Assembly: GCF_029873635.1 (NCBI RefSeq)
Contig: NC_080419.1
Location: forward strand, 64,991,540-65,055,539
Direction of reading: 5' to 3'
Source: Malania oleifera
Lineage: Eukaryota > Streptophyta > Magnoliopsida > Santalales > Ximeniaceae
DNA length: 64,000 bases
Shown here: in pieces, positions 21,108-32,145 of the stretch
Layout: each line of letters opens with the position of its first letter
Position numbering within the stretch: the first letter of the stretch is position 1
Position numbers and translations under genes: made by a program
The notes under the pieces: model-generated
Seen by the model: the letters and a program-made list of their open reading frames with translations, nothing else
Told to the model about the DNA's origin: nothing
Database searches by the model: none

Positions 21108-22029
21108 AGTCAGCCTTGTGTCATCCTTCTAAGCTAGTTATCTCATTCACAGGTAATAGTATCAAATCCAATGGAGTCAAAGAATTAAAACCATAAACAA
21201 TTTCAAATAGAGAAAAATTAGTAGAAGCGTGCACAGTTCTATTATAAGCAAACTCAACAAGCGGTATGCATTCTTCCCATGATTTTAAATTCCTTTGAAT
21301 GACCGCACACAATAAAGTAGTTAAAGTCCGATTAACTACTTCGGTTTGACCATCGGTTTGAGGATGACAAGTAGTAGAAAACAATATCTTAGTTCCTAAC
21401 TTTCCCCACAAAACCTTCCAAAAATTAGCTAAGGAATTTAACATCCCTATCACTCACAATTGTCCTAGGAATGTCATACAATCGCACAATATCCTTAAAG
21501 AATAAATCGGCTATATTTGTGGCATCATCAATTTTATGGCAAGGAATAAAATGTGACATTTTAGAAAATCTATCAACCACCACAAATATAGAGTCCATAC
21601 CCCCTTTGGACCTAAGCAAACCTAATATGAAATCCATTGAAATGTCTACCCAAGGTTCACTAGGTACAGGCAAAGGAGTATAAAGGCCATAAAGTAAAAC
21701 CTTATACTTAGCTTGGTACATGAAATGCATTTATAACACATTCTCTCAACATCTCTACACACATGTGGCCAAAAGAAGTGTTCATCCAGAACATCTAAAG
21801 TCTTTTGTACCCCAAAATGTCCCATCAAACCCCTGCTATGTAACTTTTGCACAAGCAATTCTCTTAAGGAGTAGTTAGGCACACAAAGTCTATTCTCCCT
21901 AGACAAATATCTACCATGCCTATAGAATTTATGAAACATAACTTTATCACATGTCTCATACACATTAGAAAAATCAGAATCTTTAGCATATAAATCCTTT
22001 ATGTACTCAAAACCTAATAGCTTAGTCCT
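21108..22029 (-). pseudogene. pol: gypsy G1 integrase, C-terminally truncated
   Basis: The zinc-binding part is visible ([20 protein letters not shown], then CYKCISC), then the core: [31 protein letters not shown] and [16 protein letters not shown]. The acidic triad residues can be seen, but frame changes fall near 21725 and 21450. Coding homology ends at TSLEG*HKAD, the point where satellite sequence starts, so the C-terminal domain is lost. Confidence 0.88.
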
Positions 22030-23540
22030 AAGTGTAGTAATTAAGGCATACTTGCGAGAAAGCGCATCAGTCACGACATTCTCTTTCCCCTCCTTGTACT
22101 GAATGACATATGGGAAGGTTTCGATGAACTCTACCCATTTGGCGTGGCGACGATTTAGCTTACCTTGCCCCTTCAAATGCTTTAATGATTCACGGTCAGA
22201 GTGGATCACGAATTCTTTAGGCCACAAGTAGTGTTGCCACGTCTCCAATGCCCTCACCAAGGCATACAGTTCTTTGTCATACATGGAGTAGTTCAATGCT
22301 GCCCCATTGAGCTTTTCACTAAAATATGCAATGGGACGCTTATCTTGGATCAAAACAGCTCCAATACCAATCCCGGAGGCATCACATTCAAACTCAAAAG
22401 TTATAGTGAAATCAGGTAAAAGCAACAATGGAACAGAACATAACATATCTTTAAGCATTTTGAAGGCATGTTCTTGTGCATTACCCCAATTAAACCTCAC
22501 GTTCTTTTTCGTCACTTCAGTTAAAGGTGCAACAATGGTGCTAAAATATCTCACAAACCGCCTATAAAAACTAGCCAACCCAGGAAAACTACGTACGTCA
22601 GTTACAGATTTAGGTGTTGGTCAATCTTTTATTGCTTTCACCTTTTCCTCATCCACTTTGATGCCCTTAACACTCACCATATAACCCAAGAAAATAACCT
22701 TTTTTCCATGCAAAAATTACATTTCTTTAGGTTAGCAAACAATTTTTCTTTCCAAAGAACATCCAGTACACTTTTCAAATGATCAAAGTGATCATCAAGA
22801 TTCTTATTGTACACTAGGATGTCGTAAAAGTAGACAATAACAAATCTGCCTATAAATGCACGCAACACATGATTCATCAAGCCCATGAAAGTACTAGGTG
22901 CATTTGTGAGACCAAATGACATAACCATCCATTCATACAAACCGTACTGTCTTAAATGCAGTTTTTCATTCATCACCCGATTTCATTCTTATTTGATGGT
23001 AGCCACTTTTTAAATCAATTTTAGAAAAGATACAAGAGCCATGCAATTCACATCTAACATGTCATCTAGTATAGGGATAGGATGGCGATACTTTATAGTG
23101 ATTTTATTGATGGCTCTACAGTCCACGCACATCCTCCATGATCCATCTGTCTTCGGTACCAATAGCACGGGTACCGCACACGGACTCATGCTCTCCCTCA
23201 CATGCCCCTTGACTAGCAGCTCCTCAACTTGTCTTTGAAGTTCCTTAAGTCTCCTCGGGGCTACTCCTATAAGCCAAATGGTTGGGAATTATAGCCTCAT
23301 GGATGAAGTCAATTTGATGCTCAATTCCTCTAATTGGCGGCAAACCATTAGGCACGTCTATAAGAAAGACATCCTTGTTTCTTGCAACAAAGAAACAACA
23401 GCACTAGGCAAGGAAAAGGTGAGTTCGTTAGTGCTCAAATATGCCTCCTTGTATATGAGTACAACTAGAGGTCTTTGTGCATAAAAAGTTTTCTTACACT
23501 CTTTTTCTTTTGCATACAAACACCCTTTTTCCTCTCTCAC
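22030..23540 (-). pseudogene. pol: gypsy G1 reverse transcriptase and RNase H
   Basis: RT is visible from [20 protein letters not shown] and [10 protein letters not shown] through [20 protein letters not shown] to the catalytic box, which reads YFYDIL instead of YFDDIL. The RNase H part is well kept: [46 protein letters not shown], and it ends with DALSRKYAL. It synthesised element cDNA in virus-like particles; with the changed catalytic residue and several frame changes (near 23000 and 22620) it is inactive. Confidence 0.9.
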
Positions 23541-24301
23541 TGTTTTTCCTTCATTTTTACCACTTTTTTTTTTCTAATTTCAGTCCTCTATTGCCATCAT
23601 TTTCTCTCCTCTCTTTTTTTCAATGCTCTCTGCCTCTCCTTTTGTTTTATTCTCAGCCTCTCTTTTGTTTTTCTCATCATTTGCTCTTTTCAATTTCACT
23701 TGATCTTCATATGCTTGCTTAGAAGTCAATGGTACAAGGGTCACACTCCTCCCATCTTTTATAAAGGAATACCTATTCTTGAACCCATTATGAGTGACAC
23801 GTCGATCATATTGTCACAGCCTACCCAATAAGATGTGACTAGCATGCATAAGGACCACATCACATAAAATCTCAACAGAATATTTTCCAATTGAAAATAC
23901 AATCAGCACTTACTTATTCACACTTAACCTCCCCACACTTATTCAACTATTGAAGTTTGTAAGGCCTAGGATTTTTTATGCTTTACAACCCCAACTTCTC
24001 TACTAATGTGATACTAGTTACGTTAGTGCAACTCCCTCCATCGATGATCATGCTACACACCTTATCATGTATGTAACATCGACTATGAAATATATTCTCA
24101 CGCTGCTCCTCATTTTCATCTTTCACCACATGCATGTTTAAAACTCTCCTAGTTACTAATGCCTCACCATGGACAGCATACTCAACATCATTAGACTCTT
24201 CTAGTGAAGGCATGGACGCATGATCACTCTCTTCATCATCAATCTCAATAGTACCATCATCTCTTACAATCATTGCTCTTTTATTTGGGCATTGTGATGC
24301 A
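23541..24301 (-). pseudogene. pol: gypsy G1 protease and charged linker
   Basis: The aspartic protease site reads MIIDGGSCTNVTS (near 24050), with the catalytic Asp present. Downstream on the minus strand (23550-23700) comes a Lys/Glu-rich linker, now frame-shifted, which corresponds to the open linker of G2 at 27470-27660. Confidence 0.75.
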
Positions 24302-25397
24302 ATATAGCCAGCCCTCAAACACTAAAAACACTTGGTATTTTTGTACCTACTAGGTTGAGAAGAAGTTGTACATTTTTCATGGCTGCCAACTTTGTCTTTG
24401 CCTTTCTCCTTCCCTTCCTTGGATTTGGAAACAACCTTTTCTTCTTTCGATTTCCCCCAATTCGGTTTCCATGTGGAATGGGAAGTCGAAGTTGTTGTAG
24501 CATGCTTGTTTCCACCCTTGTGTTTGAGTTGCCTCTCCACTTTCATTGTCATATGCACCATGTCCTCTAACTCCACATAATGCTACAGCTCCACTATGTT
24601 AGCAATTTCCCGATTCAACCCACATAAGAATCGTGCCATTGCAGCTTCTCTATCTTCCTCAACATTTTCCTAAATCATAGTCATCTCCATCTCCTTGTGG
24701 TTGTCCTCCACACTTTCGGTACCTTGGGTAAGGCTTTGAAGATGTTGGTGTAAGTCTCGGTAGTAATGGTTTGGTACAAATCGCTTCCTCATCACCGCCT
24801 TCATTTCAACCCATGTCTCAATAGGCCTTTTCATGTTTCTACACCTAGTAAGAAGAATTTGATCCCACCATACCAGTGCATAATCAGTGAACTCTACAGC
24901 TGCCAATTTCACCTTCTTTCCTTCGGAGTAGTTATGTCACTCAAAAATGAGCTCAACCTTCATCTCCCATTCAAAGTATACATCTAGGTTATTTTTCCCT
25001 TGAAAAATAGGGATCTTCATTTTGATGTTTTCGATATTTCTATCAATGTTATCTCGACCCCTTGGCTCCCATTGAGGTTGCCGCTCTTGCTTAGCACCTC
25101 GATAAGCAAATTTGTTCATACCATCATGTTCATCATCACTTGCATCATTGCTACCTATATCATGTTCAAATTCAGCAATCAGGAGAGTATGTGCCGCCTC
25201 TCATTGGGTTGCCCTCTTCTCAGTCCATCAATTGCAGCGTCTTATCTTTCCATTCTATCTCTAAACTCCCCAAAAACCATATTGAGTCTTTCAAACTGTT
25301 GTTGAATGGCTTGCAAGGTGAAGAATGAGTCTTATGGAGGGTTCTCATTCTCGCTACCCTTGCTGGAAGTTTCAGTGTCAACCGCCTTTCTACTCAT
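24302..25397 (-). pseudogene. gag: gypsy G1 gag with zinc knuckle
   Basis: It starts at ATG 25397 (MSRKAVDTETSSKGSE), the start also used by G2. The capsid part reads ERQPQWEPRGRDNIDRNIEN, KMKIPIFQGKNNLDVYFEWE and DYALVWWDQILLTR. A Ser/Lys-rich region and a zinc knuckle follow, ending AGYIASQCPNK near 24290, in which the His is replaced by Tyr and a stop falls inside the knuckle. Frame changes occur near 25120, 24920 and 24590. Confidence 0.85.
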
Positions 25398-25700
25398 GAT
25401 TTCAAACCTACAAAAAAGATATTAGAGAGAAAAATTTCCTCACTCGCTCCCTTACGTGTTTACCCTCAAACAATGACACTCAACGCTCGTGTTTTGACAC
25501 AAATTTTTTTTTTTTTTTGGCTTTTTCCCTCTGATACACTGACACACTCGTGCCTCTTACCACTCAGGATTTCTCTTTTAGTTCTTTAATGAACTAATCC
25601 CAAACAAACCAATAGTTCAACCAAACGTAGCAATTGAATCAACGAATTAGAAACAAGATATTAATGAAAATAACAATAAAACAACTAAATCAGGACGCAA

Positions 25701-25834
25701 AACAACGAAGGAAAGAAAAAAAGAAGTCAAGAAAACAATAATGACGCAAACAAAATAAGAAGAAATTCAATGGAACAAAATAACCAACTCGACCAAGGAT
25801 ATATTCAAACACAAATCAGAATAATAAATCGATT
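25701..25834. other. spacer between inverted gypsy copies G1 and G2
   Basis: About 135 bp of A-rich sequence without inverted matching separate the two leaders. No LTR end and no tRNA-Met primer site (TGGTATCAGAGC) is seen here, so the elements do not simply abut by their 5' LTRs. Confidence 0.6.
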
Positions 25835-26128
25835 TGTGTCCTGATTTAATTGTTCTATTGTTATCTTCATTGACATCTTGTTTCTAATTCATTGACTCAA
25901 TTGTTGCGTTCTATTGGTTTGTTTGGGATTAGTTCATTAAAGAACTAAAAGAGAAATCCTGAGTGGTAAGAGGCACGAGTGTGTGAGCGTATCAGAGGGA
26001 AAAAGCCAAAAAAAAAAAAAAAATTGTGTCAAAACACGAGCGTTGAGTGTCATTGTTTGAGGGTAAACACGTAAGGGAGTGAGTGAGGAAAATTTTCTCT
26101 CTAATATCCTTTTTGCAAGTTTGGAATC

Positions 26129-27050
26129 ATGAGTAGAAAAGTTGTTGGCACTGAAACTTCCAGCAAGGGTAACGAGAATGAGAACCCTCCACAAGACTCA
26201 TTTTTCACCTTGCAAGTCATTCAACAGCAGTTTGAAAGACTCAATATGGTTTTGGGGCAGTTTAGAGATAGACTGGAAAGACAAGACGCTACAATTGATG
26301 GACTGAGAAGAGGGCAATCCAATGAAAGCGGCGAAGGGCCACATACTCCTCCGATTGCTGAATTTGAACATGATATAAGTAGTAATGATGCAAGTGATGA
26401 TGAACATGATGGTATGGACAGATTTGCTTATCGAGATGTTAGGCAAGAGCGGCAACCTCGATGGGAGCCAAGGGGTCGAGATAACATCGATAGAAACATC
26501 GAAAGCATCAAAATGAAGATCCCTCCTTTTCAGGGGAAAAATAACCCGAAGGTATACCTTGAATGGGAGAAGAAGGTTGACCTCTTTTTTAAGTGTCATA
26601 ACTACTACGAAGAAAAGAAGGTGAAATTGGCAATTGGGGAGTTCATTGACTATGCACTAGTATGGGGGGATCAAATTCTTCTTACTAGGCGTAGAAACAT
26701 GGAAAGGCCTATTGAGACGTGGGCTGAAATGAAGGCAGTGATGAGGAAGCTATTTGTACCAAACCACTACTACCGAAACTTACACTGTCTTCAAAGCCTT
26801 ACCCAAGGTACCGAAAGTGTGGAGGATTACCACAAGGAGATGGAAATGGCTATGATTCAGGCAAATATTGAGGAAGATAGAGAAGCTACAATGGCACGAT
26901 TCTTATGTGAATTGAACCGAAAAATTGCTCACATAGTGGAACTGTAGCACTATGTGGAGTTAGAGGACATGGTGCATATGGCAATGAAAGTGGAGAGGCA
27001 ACTCAAACATGCATTAGTAACTAAGAGAGCTTTAAACATGCATGTGGTGA
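26129..27050 (+). pseudogene. gag: gypsy G2 gag, zinc knuckle deleted
   Basis: The first 272 codons are open (26129-26947): MSRKVVGTETSSKGNENENP, a coiled-coil-like stretch (QQQFERLNMVLGQFRDRLE), then the capsid motifs KMKIPPFQGKNNPKVYLEWE and GTESVEDYHKEMEMAMIQAN. After the stop at 26946 the frame continues HYVELEDMVHMAMKVERQL. There KH is joined directly to ALVTKRALNMHVV, so the Ser/Lys-rich region and the knuckle that G1 retains (about 330 bp) are missing. Confidence 0.88.
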
Positions 27051-27660
27051 AAGATGAAAATGAGGAGCAGCGTGAGAATATATTTCATACTCAATGTTTC
27101 ATCCATGATAGGTGTGTAGCATGATCATCGATGGAGGGAGCTACACTAACGTAGCTAGTACCACATTATTAGAGAAGTTGGGGTTGCAATACATAAAACA
27201 TCATAAGCCTTACAAACTTTAATGGTTGAATGAGTGTGGGGAGGTTAGGGTGAATAAGCAAGTGCTGATTGTATTTTCAATTGGAAAATATTCTGATGAG
27301 ATTCTATGTGATGTGGTCTCTATGCATGCTAGTCACATCTTATTGGGCAAGCCGTGGCAATATGATTGACGTGTCACTCATGATGGGTTCAAGAATAAGT
27401 ATTCCTTTATAAAAGATGGGAGGAGTGTGACCCTTGTACCATTGACTCCTACGCAAATGTATGAAGATCAAGTGAAATTGAAAAGAGCAAATGATGAGAA
27501 AAACAAAAGAGAGGCCGAGAATAAAACAAAAGGAGAGGCAGAGAGCAGTGAAAAGAAAAATAGAGAGAAAATGAGGACAAAAGAGGAGCTGCAATTAGAA
27601 AAAAAAAAGAAAAAAAGTGTGGTAAAAATGAAGGAAAAAAGGCGAGAGAGGAAAAAGTGA
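27051..27660 (+). pseudogene. pol: gypsy G2 protease and Lys/Glu-rich linker
   Basis: Protease site MIIDGGSYTNVAS lies near 27120, then VRVNKQVLIVFSIGKY and SHILLGKPWQYD. A charged linker of about 60 residues follows (27470-27660), rich in Lys, Glu and Arg, open but ending in a stop. Stops near 27222 and 27369 inactivate it. Confidence 0.82.
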
Positions 27661-27666
27661 GTTTGT

Positions 27667-29148
27667 ATGCAAAAGAAAGTCTTTTATGCACAAAGACCTC
27701 TGGTTGTACTCATGTACAAGGAGGCATATTTGAACACTAATGAACTCACATCTTCCTTGCCTAGTGCTGTTGTTTCTTTGCTGCAAGAATACAAGGATGT
27801 CTTTCTTGTAGACGTGTCCAATGGTTTGCCACCAATTAGTGGAATTGAGCATCAGATTGACTTCATTCCCGGGGCTATGATTCCCAATTGTCCGGCCTAT
27901 AGGAGCAGTCCCAAGGAGACTAAGGAACCTCAAAGACAAGTTGAGGAGCTGCTAGCCAAGGGGCATGTGAAGGAGAGCATGAGTCCGTGTGCAGTACCCG
28001 TGCTATTGGTACCGAAGAAAGATAAATCATGGAGGATGTGCGTGGACTGTAGAGCCATCAAAAAATTCACTGTGAAGTATCGTCATCCTATCCCTAGACT
28101 AGATGACATGTTAAATGAACTGGCTCTTGCATCTTTTCTAAAATTGATTTTAAAAGTGGCTACCATCAAATAAGAATGAAATCGGGTGATGAATGGAAAA
28201 CTGCACTTAAAACAAAGTACGGTTTGTTTGAATGGATGGTTATGCCATTTAGTCTCACCAATGCACCTAATACTTTCATGCGCTTGATGAATCATGTATT
28301 GCGTGCATTTATAGACAGATTTGTTGTTGTCTACTTTAATGACATCCTAGTGTACACAAAAATCTTGATGATCACTTGGATCATTTGAAAAATGTACTGG
28401 ATGTTCTTAGAAAAGAAAAATTGTTTGCTAAACCTAAAGAAATGTAATTTTTGCATGAAAAAAAGGCTATTTTCTTGGGTTATATGGTGAGTGCTAAGGG
28501 CATAGAAGTGGATGAGGAAAAGGTGAAAGCAATAAAAGATTGACCAACACCTAAATCTGTAACTAACGTACATAGTTTTCTTAGGTTGGCTAGTTTTTAT
28601 AGGCGGTTTGTGAGAGATTTTAGCATCATTGCTACACCTTTAACTGAAGTAACGAAAAAGAATGTAGGGTTTAAATGGGGTAATGCACAAGAACATGCCT
28701 TTAAAATGTTTAAAGATATGTTATGTTCTGCTCCATTGTTGCTTTTACCTAATTTCACTATAACTTTTGAGATTGAATGTGATGCCTTCGGGATTGATAT
28801 TGGAGCTGTTTTGATCCAAGATAAGCGTCCCATTGTATATTTTAGTGAAAAGCTCAATGGGACAGCATTGAACTAATCCACGTATGACAAAGAACTGTAT
28901 GCCTTGGTGAGGGCATTGGAGACGTGGCAACACTACTTGTGGCCTAAAGAATTCGTGATCCACTCTGATCATGAATCATTAAAGCATTTGAAGGGGAAAG
29001 GTAAGCTAAATCGTCGCCACGCCAAATGGGTAGAGTTCATCAAAACCTTCCCATATGTCATTCAATACAAGGAGGGGAAAGAGAATGTCGTGGCCGATGC
29101 GCTTTCTCGCAAGTATGCCTTAATTACTACACTTAGCACAAGCTATTG
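27667..29148 (+). pseudogene. pol: gypsy G2 reverse transcriptase and RNase H
   Basis: It starts FYAQRPLVVLMYKEAYLNTN, then [37 protein letters not shown] and the RT core. The catalytic box near 28332 reads YFNDIL instead of YFDDIL. RNase H (28586-29148) keeps [50 protein letters not shown] and ends [10 protein letters not shown] stop and a frame change fall near 28172, and another frame change near 28370. Confidence 0.9.
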
Positions 29149-30518
29149 AATTTTGAGTACATAAAGGATTTATATGCTAAAGATTCTGATTTTGCTAATG
29201 TGTATGAGGCATGTGATAAAGTTGCGTTTCATAAATTCTATAGGCATGATGGATATTTTGTTAGGGAGAATAGACTTTGTGTGCCTAACTGCTCTTTAAG
29301 AGAATTGCTTGTGCAAGAGTCACATAGTGGGGCTTTGATGGGACATTTTGGGGTACAAAAGACTTTAGATATTCTGCATGAACACTTCTTTTGGCCACAT
29401 ATGCATAGAGATGTAGAGAGTGTGTTCTAGATGCATTTCATGTAAACAAGCTAAGTCTAAGGTCTTACCTCATGGCCTTTATACTCCTTTGCCTGTACCT
29501 AATGAACCTTGGGTAGACATTTCAATGGATTTCATATTAGGTTTGCCTAGGTCCAAAGGGGGTATGGACTCTATATTTGTAGTGGTTGATAGATTTTCTA
29601 AAATGACACATTTTATTCCTTACCATAAAACTGATGATGCCACAAATATAGCCAATTTATTCTTTAGGGACATTGTGCAATTGCATGGCATTCCTAGGAC
29701 AATTGTAAGTGATAGGGATGTTAAATTCCTTAGCTACTTTTGGAAGGTTTTGTGGGGAAAGTTAGGAACTAAGCTATTGTTTTCTACTACTTGTCATCCT
29801 CAAACTGATGGTCAAACCGAAATAGTTAATCGGACTTTAGCTACCTTATTGCGTGCGGTCATTCAAAGGAATTTAAAATCATAGGTCTTATGCATAGCAC
29901 TTGTTGATTTTGCTTATAATAGAACTGTGCATGCTTCTACTAATTTTTCTCCATTTGAAATTGTTTATGGTTTTAATCCTTTGACTCCATTGGATTTGAC
30001 GTCATTACCTGTAAATGAGATAACTAGTTTAGACAGATGACACAAGGCTGACTTGGTGAAGAGTATCCATGAACAAGCACGGCAGCACATCGAAAAGAAG
30101 AACCCACAATATTCATCTCAAGCCAATAAGGGTCACAAGTTCATTACTTTTGAACTGGGAGATTGGGTATGAGTGCATATGAGAAAAGAGAGGTTTCCTA
30201 TTAAAAGGAAAACAAAACTACACCCGAGGGGTGATGGACCTTTTCAAGTGCTAGAAAAGATCAATGACAATGCATACAAATTGGATCTACCGGGTGAGTA
30301 TAAGGTCAATGCAACTTTCAACATTTTTGATTTATCCCTTTTTTATGTAGGTGATGATTCGAGGACGAATCCTTCTGAGGGAGTGGGGGAATGATATAAA
30401 CCAACAAGCTCCAATTGCACAAGATGATCTACACATGCTAAGCAGACCCATCACAAGAGCTAAAGCCAAGAAGGTCAAAGAGGCTACACAAGGACTAATT
30501 GAGAAGTTGCTTGAGTAA
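29149..30518 (+). pseudogene. pol: gypsy G2 integrase with C-terminal tail running into the LTR
   Basis: The zinc-binding domain ([20 protein letters not shown], then CISCKQAK) and catalytic core ([51 protein letters not shown]) are well kept. The C-terminal part reads [40 protein letters not shown] and [20 protein letters not shown] short frame change follows; then [13 protein letters not shown] and PITRAKAKKVKEATQGLIEK run to a stop at 30516, inside the 3' LTR. Stops near 29883, 30038 and 30171 inactivate it. Confidence 0.88.
30377..30391 (+). other. polypurine tract of gypsy G2
   Basis: GAGGGAGTGGGGGAA stands directly before the LTR start TGATATAAACC. It is the plus-strand primer site and fixes the 5' edge of the 3' LTR. 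Confidence 0.85.
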
Positions 30519-31094
30519 GGGTCAATGAGGGTCATGGACACTAAAAAAAAGGACTTCTTGAAAAGCCTAAGATGGTAAATTGTATAAAGACGTGTAAAGT
30601 TGGAATAAGGGTTGTTTTGGGGAATTTTTATTATTTTAAGTAAAGTATGGGATAAAGAGTGGGTCAATTGTGTCAATTGAGCATGGCATGTGACTTGCAC
30701 ATGTTTCATTAAATGACATGGCATGCTTAAGATTATGTGGGGCTATTTTATTGGCCAGATTGATGTCATAGCCTATTTTTATTAGCTGGGCTGATGTCAT
30801 GGGTTTCTTTTATTTCCCATAAGTAGCCAACTCCGGTTGTATTAAGAAAGAATATTTTGGTTGAATACAATTCCAAGTGAGGATTATTTCTCTTCAAGTT
30901 CTTCATTGAGTTTTCATCGAAGTTATCAAAGGTGTTACCTTTGTGGCGTTCATCCATTAATTTGATATTCTTAGTTTGTGCTTCACGTCAAACAATAGGT
31001 CAAGGATCCACTATCATATCGAATCTTATTTTAGGTTTGGGGTATTGATAAATCTGATTTGGGGTCTCCGGACGTTCATTCTTGGGGTTCCGCA
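30392..31094 (+). repeat. 3' LTR of gypsy G2 (right edge approximate)
   Basis: It starts TGATATAAACC after the polypurine tract and ends near GGGGTTCCGCA (about 31092), where satellite sequence resumes. Its first 127 bp code for the pol tail. No second LTR exists in the window for comparison, so the right edge rests on the satellite border. Confidence 0.7.
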
Positions 31095-31592
31095 TTAGTA
31101 GGACTTGCAAAACAAGTTAAAATAGGGTTCCAACCACCTAAAACATGAAATATGCATGCTTTGTCACAAATCAACTACCGCCGCCATACTCGTAAATAAA
31201 ATGGCTCGTGGGAACTAAGCCTGCATCAAACGAGCCAATGGTTCCTATGTTTGAACCGTAGGAGTTAACAAGTCCAAAATGGGGTTCTAAGGGCCCAAAA
31301 TGTGAAATGTGCATGCTTTTGTCAAAAACCAACTACCGCCACCATACCCCGTAAGTAAAATAACCTGTGGGAACTAAACTTGCATCAAAAGAGCCAACGG
31401 TTCCCATGTCAGTACCATATGACCTATAAAACAAGTCAAAAATGGAGTTTAAGGGGCCCAAAACATGGAATATACTTGTTCTTTTCACAAAAAAAAAAAA
31501 AAAAAAACTACCACCAGCATACTCGTGGGTAAAATAACCCATAAAGACTAAACCTGCATCAAACAAGCCAACAGTTGCAAAGTTTAAACCAT
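31095..31592. repeat. ~162 bp satellite, resumed block (three monomers)
   Basis: The same monomer as 18290-21107 recurs with landmarks at 31114, 31272 and 31437. One monomer contains an A run near 31489-31507. The satellite was probably continuous before the G1/G2 block came in. Confidence 0.88.
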
Positions 31593-31689
31593 GGTTTAGT
31601 CATTGGGATGTTATCATTTGTATCTTGACCTATCCCAAAGTGTCAACTGGAAGTGGTCTGTTGACTAGAGCTAGTGTCACACTCATGTT

Positions 31690-32145
31690 CAGAGATACAC
31701 AGGGATTACTATGTGCTTACTGGTGGCAACTTGACATCTTGGAAAAGTAGAGAGCAAACTGTGATTGCAAGGTCCAGTGCAGAGTTCAGTATAGAGCGAT
31801 GGCAAATACTACCAATGAATTGAGTTGGTTAAAGTCTTAAAGAATATCTAGGAAGAGATTAGGTTACAGCAGTCAGAACCTATGGGACTGATATATGACA
31901 CTCAAGCAGATGTTCATACTTTATATTGCTCCAAATCCAGTTTTTTCATGGTGATAAAATATATTAAACTTAACTATCATTTTGTTGAAGGAAAAATTGG
32001 GGATATCTAATTAAAAATAGTCTTGTGAAGTTTGATTATGAATTTGCTGATTTATTCAAAAAGTCCTGAGGGGGTGCCCATGTTAAGTTTATTTGTAACA
32101 AGCTAGGAGAGCATATGATATAGATCCTCCAGCTTGAGGGGTCAT
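31690..32145 (+). pseudogene. pol: Ty1/copia RNase H relic (C3)
   Basis: YYVLTGGNLTSWKSREQTVI and ARSSAEFS match the copia RNase H (usual form: GGNLVSWKSKKQ, ARSSAEAEYRA). After several frame changes, FADLFKKS and HVKFICNKLGEHMI follow near 32040-32115. It is a different copia lineage from C1. Only the RNase H end is present, followed by an AT-rich stretch that may be a short LTR. Confidence 0.75.

Larger units (their letters stand above)
21108..25700 (-). mobile_element. Ty3/gypsy retrotransposon G1, truncated at both ends
   Basis: Gag, protease, RT, RNase H and integrase lie in gypsy order on the minus strand. The element is cut inside integrase at 21108, at the satellite border, and has no 3' LTR. 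On the 5' side the leader runs to about 25700, where the inverted repeat with G2 ends, without a visible primer-binding site or 5' LTR. Many stops break the frame. It resembles G2 (25835-31094) closely along the whole coding part. Confidence 0.9.
25835..31094 (+). mobile_element. Ty3/gypsy retrotransposon G2, 5' truncated, with 3' LTR
   Basis: Gag to integrase are followed by a polypurine tract and a 3' LTR on the plus strand. Its leader (25835-26128) and coding part mirror G1. It lacks a 5' LTR and primer site. The reading frame is broken at many places (stops near 26946, 27222, 27369, 28172, 28543, 28876 and 29149). The right end meets satellite sequence at about 31095. The pol tail running into the LTR recalls CRM-type chromoviruses (inference). 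Confidence 0.88.

Noticed and set aside
24355..24580. Open frames on the plus strand in G1 (for example 24355-24570 and 22201-22567)
   Set aside because: They are antisense to well-recognised gypsy gag and RNase H coding sequence.
21108..31094. A DNA transposon with giant terminal inverted repeats
   Set aside because: The arms code for gypsy gag and pol, carry a gypsy polypurine tract and LTR, and show no transposase or terminal duplication.
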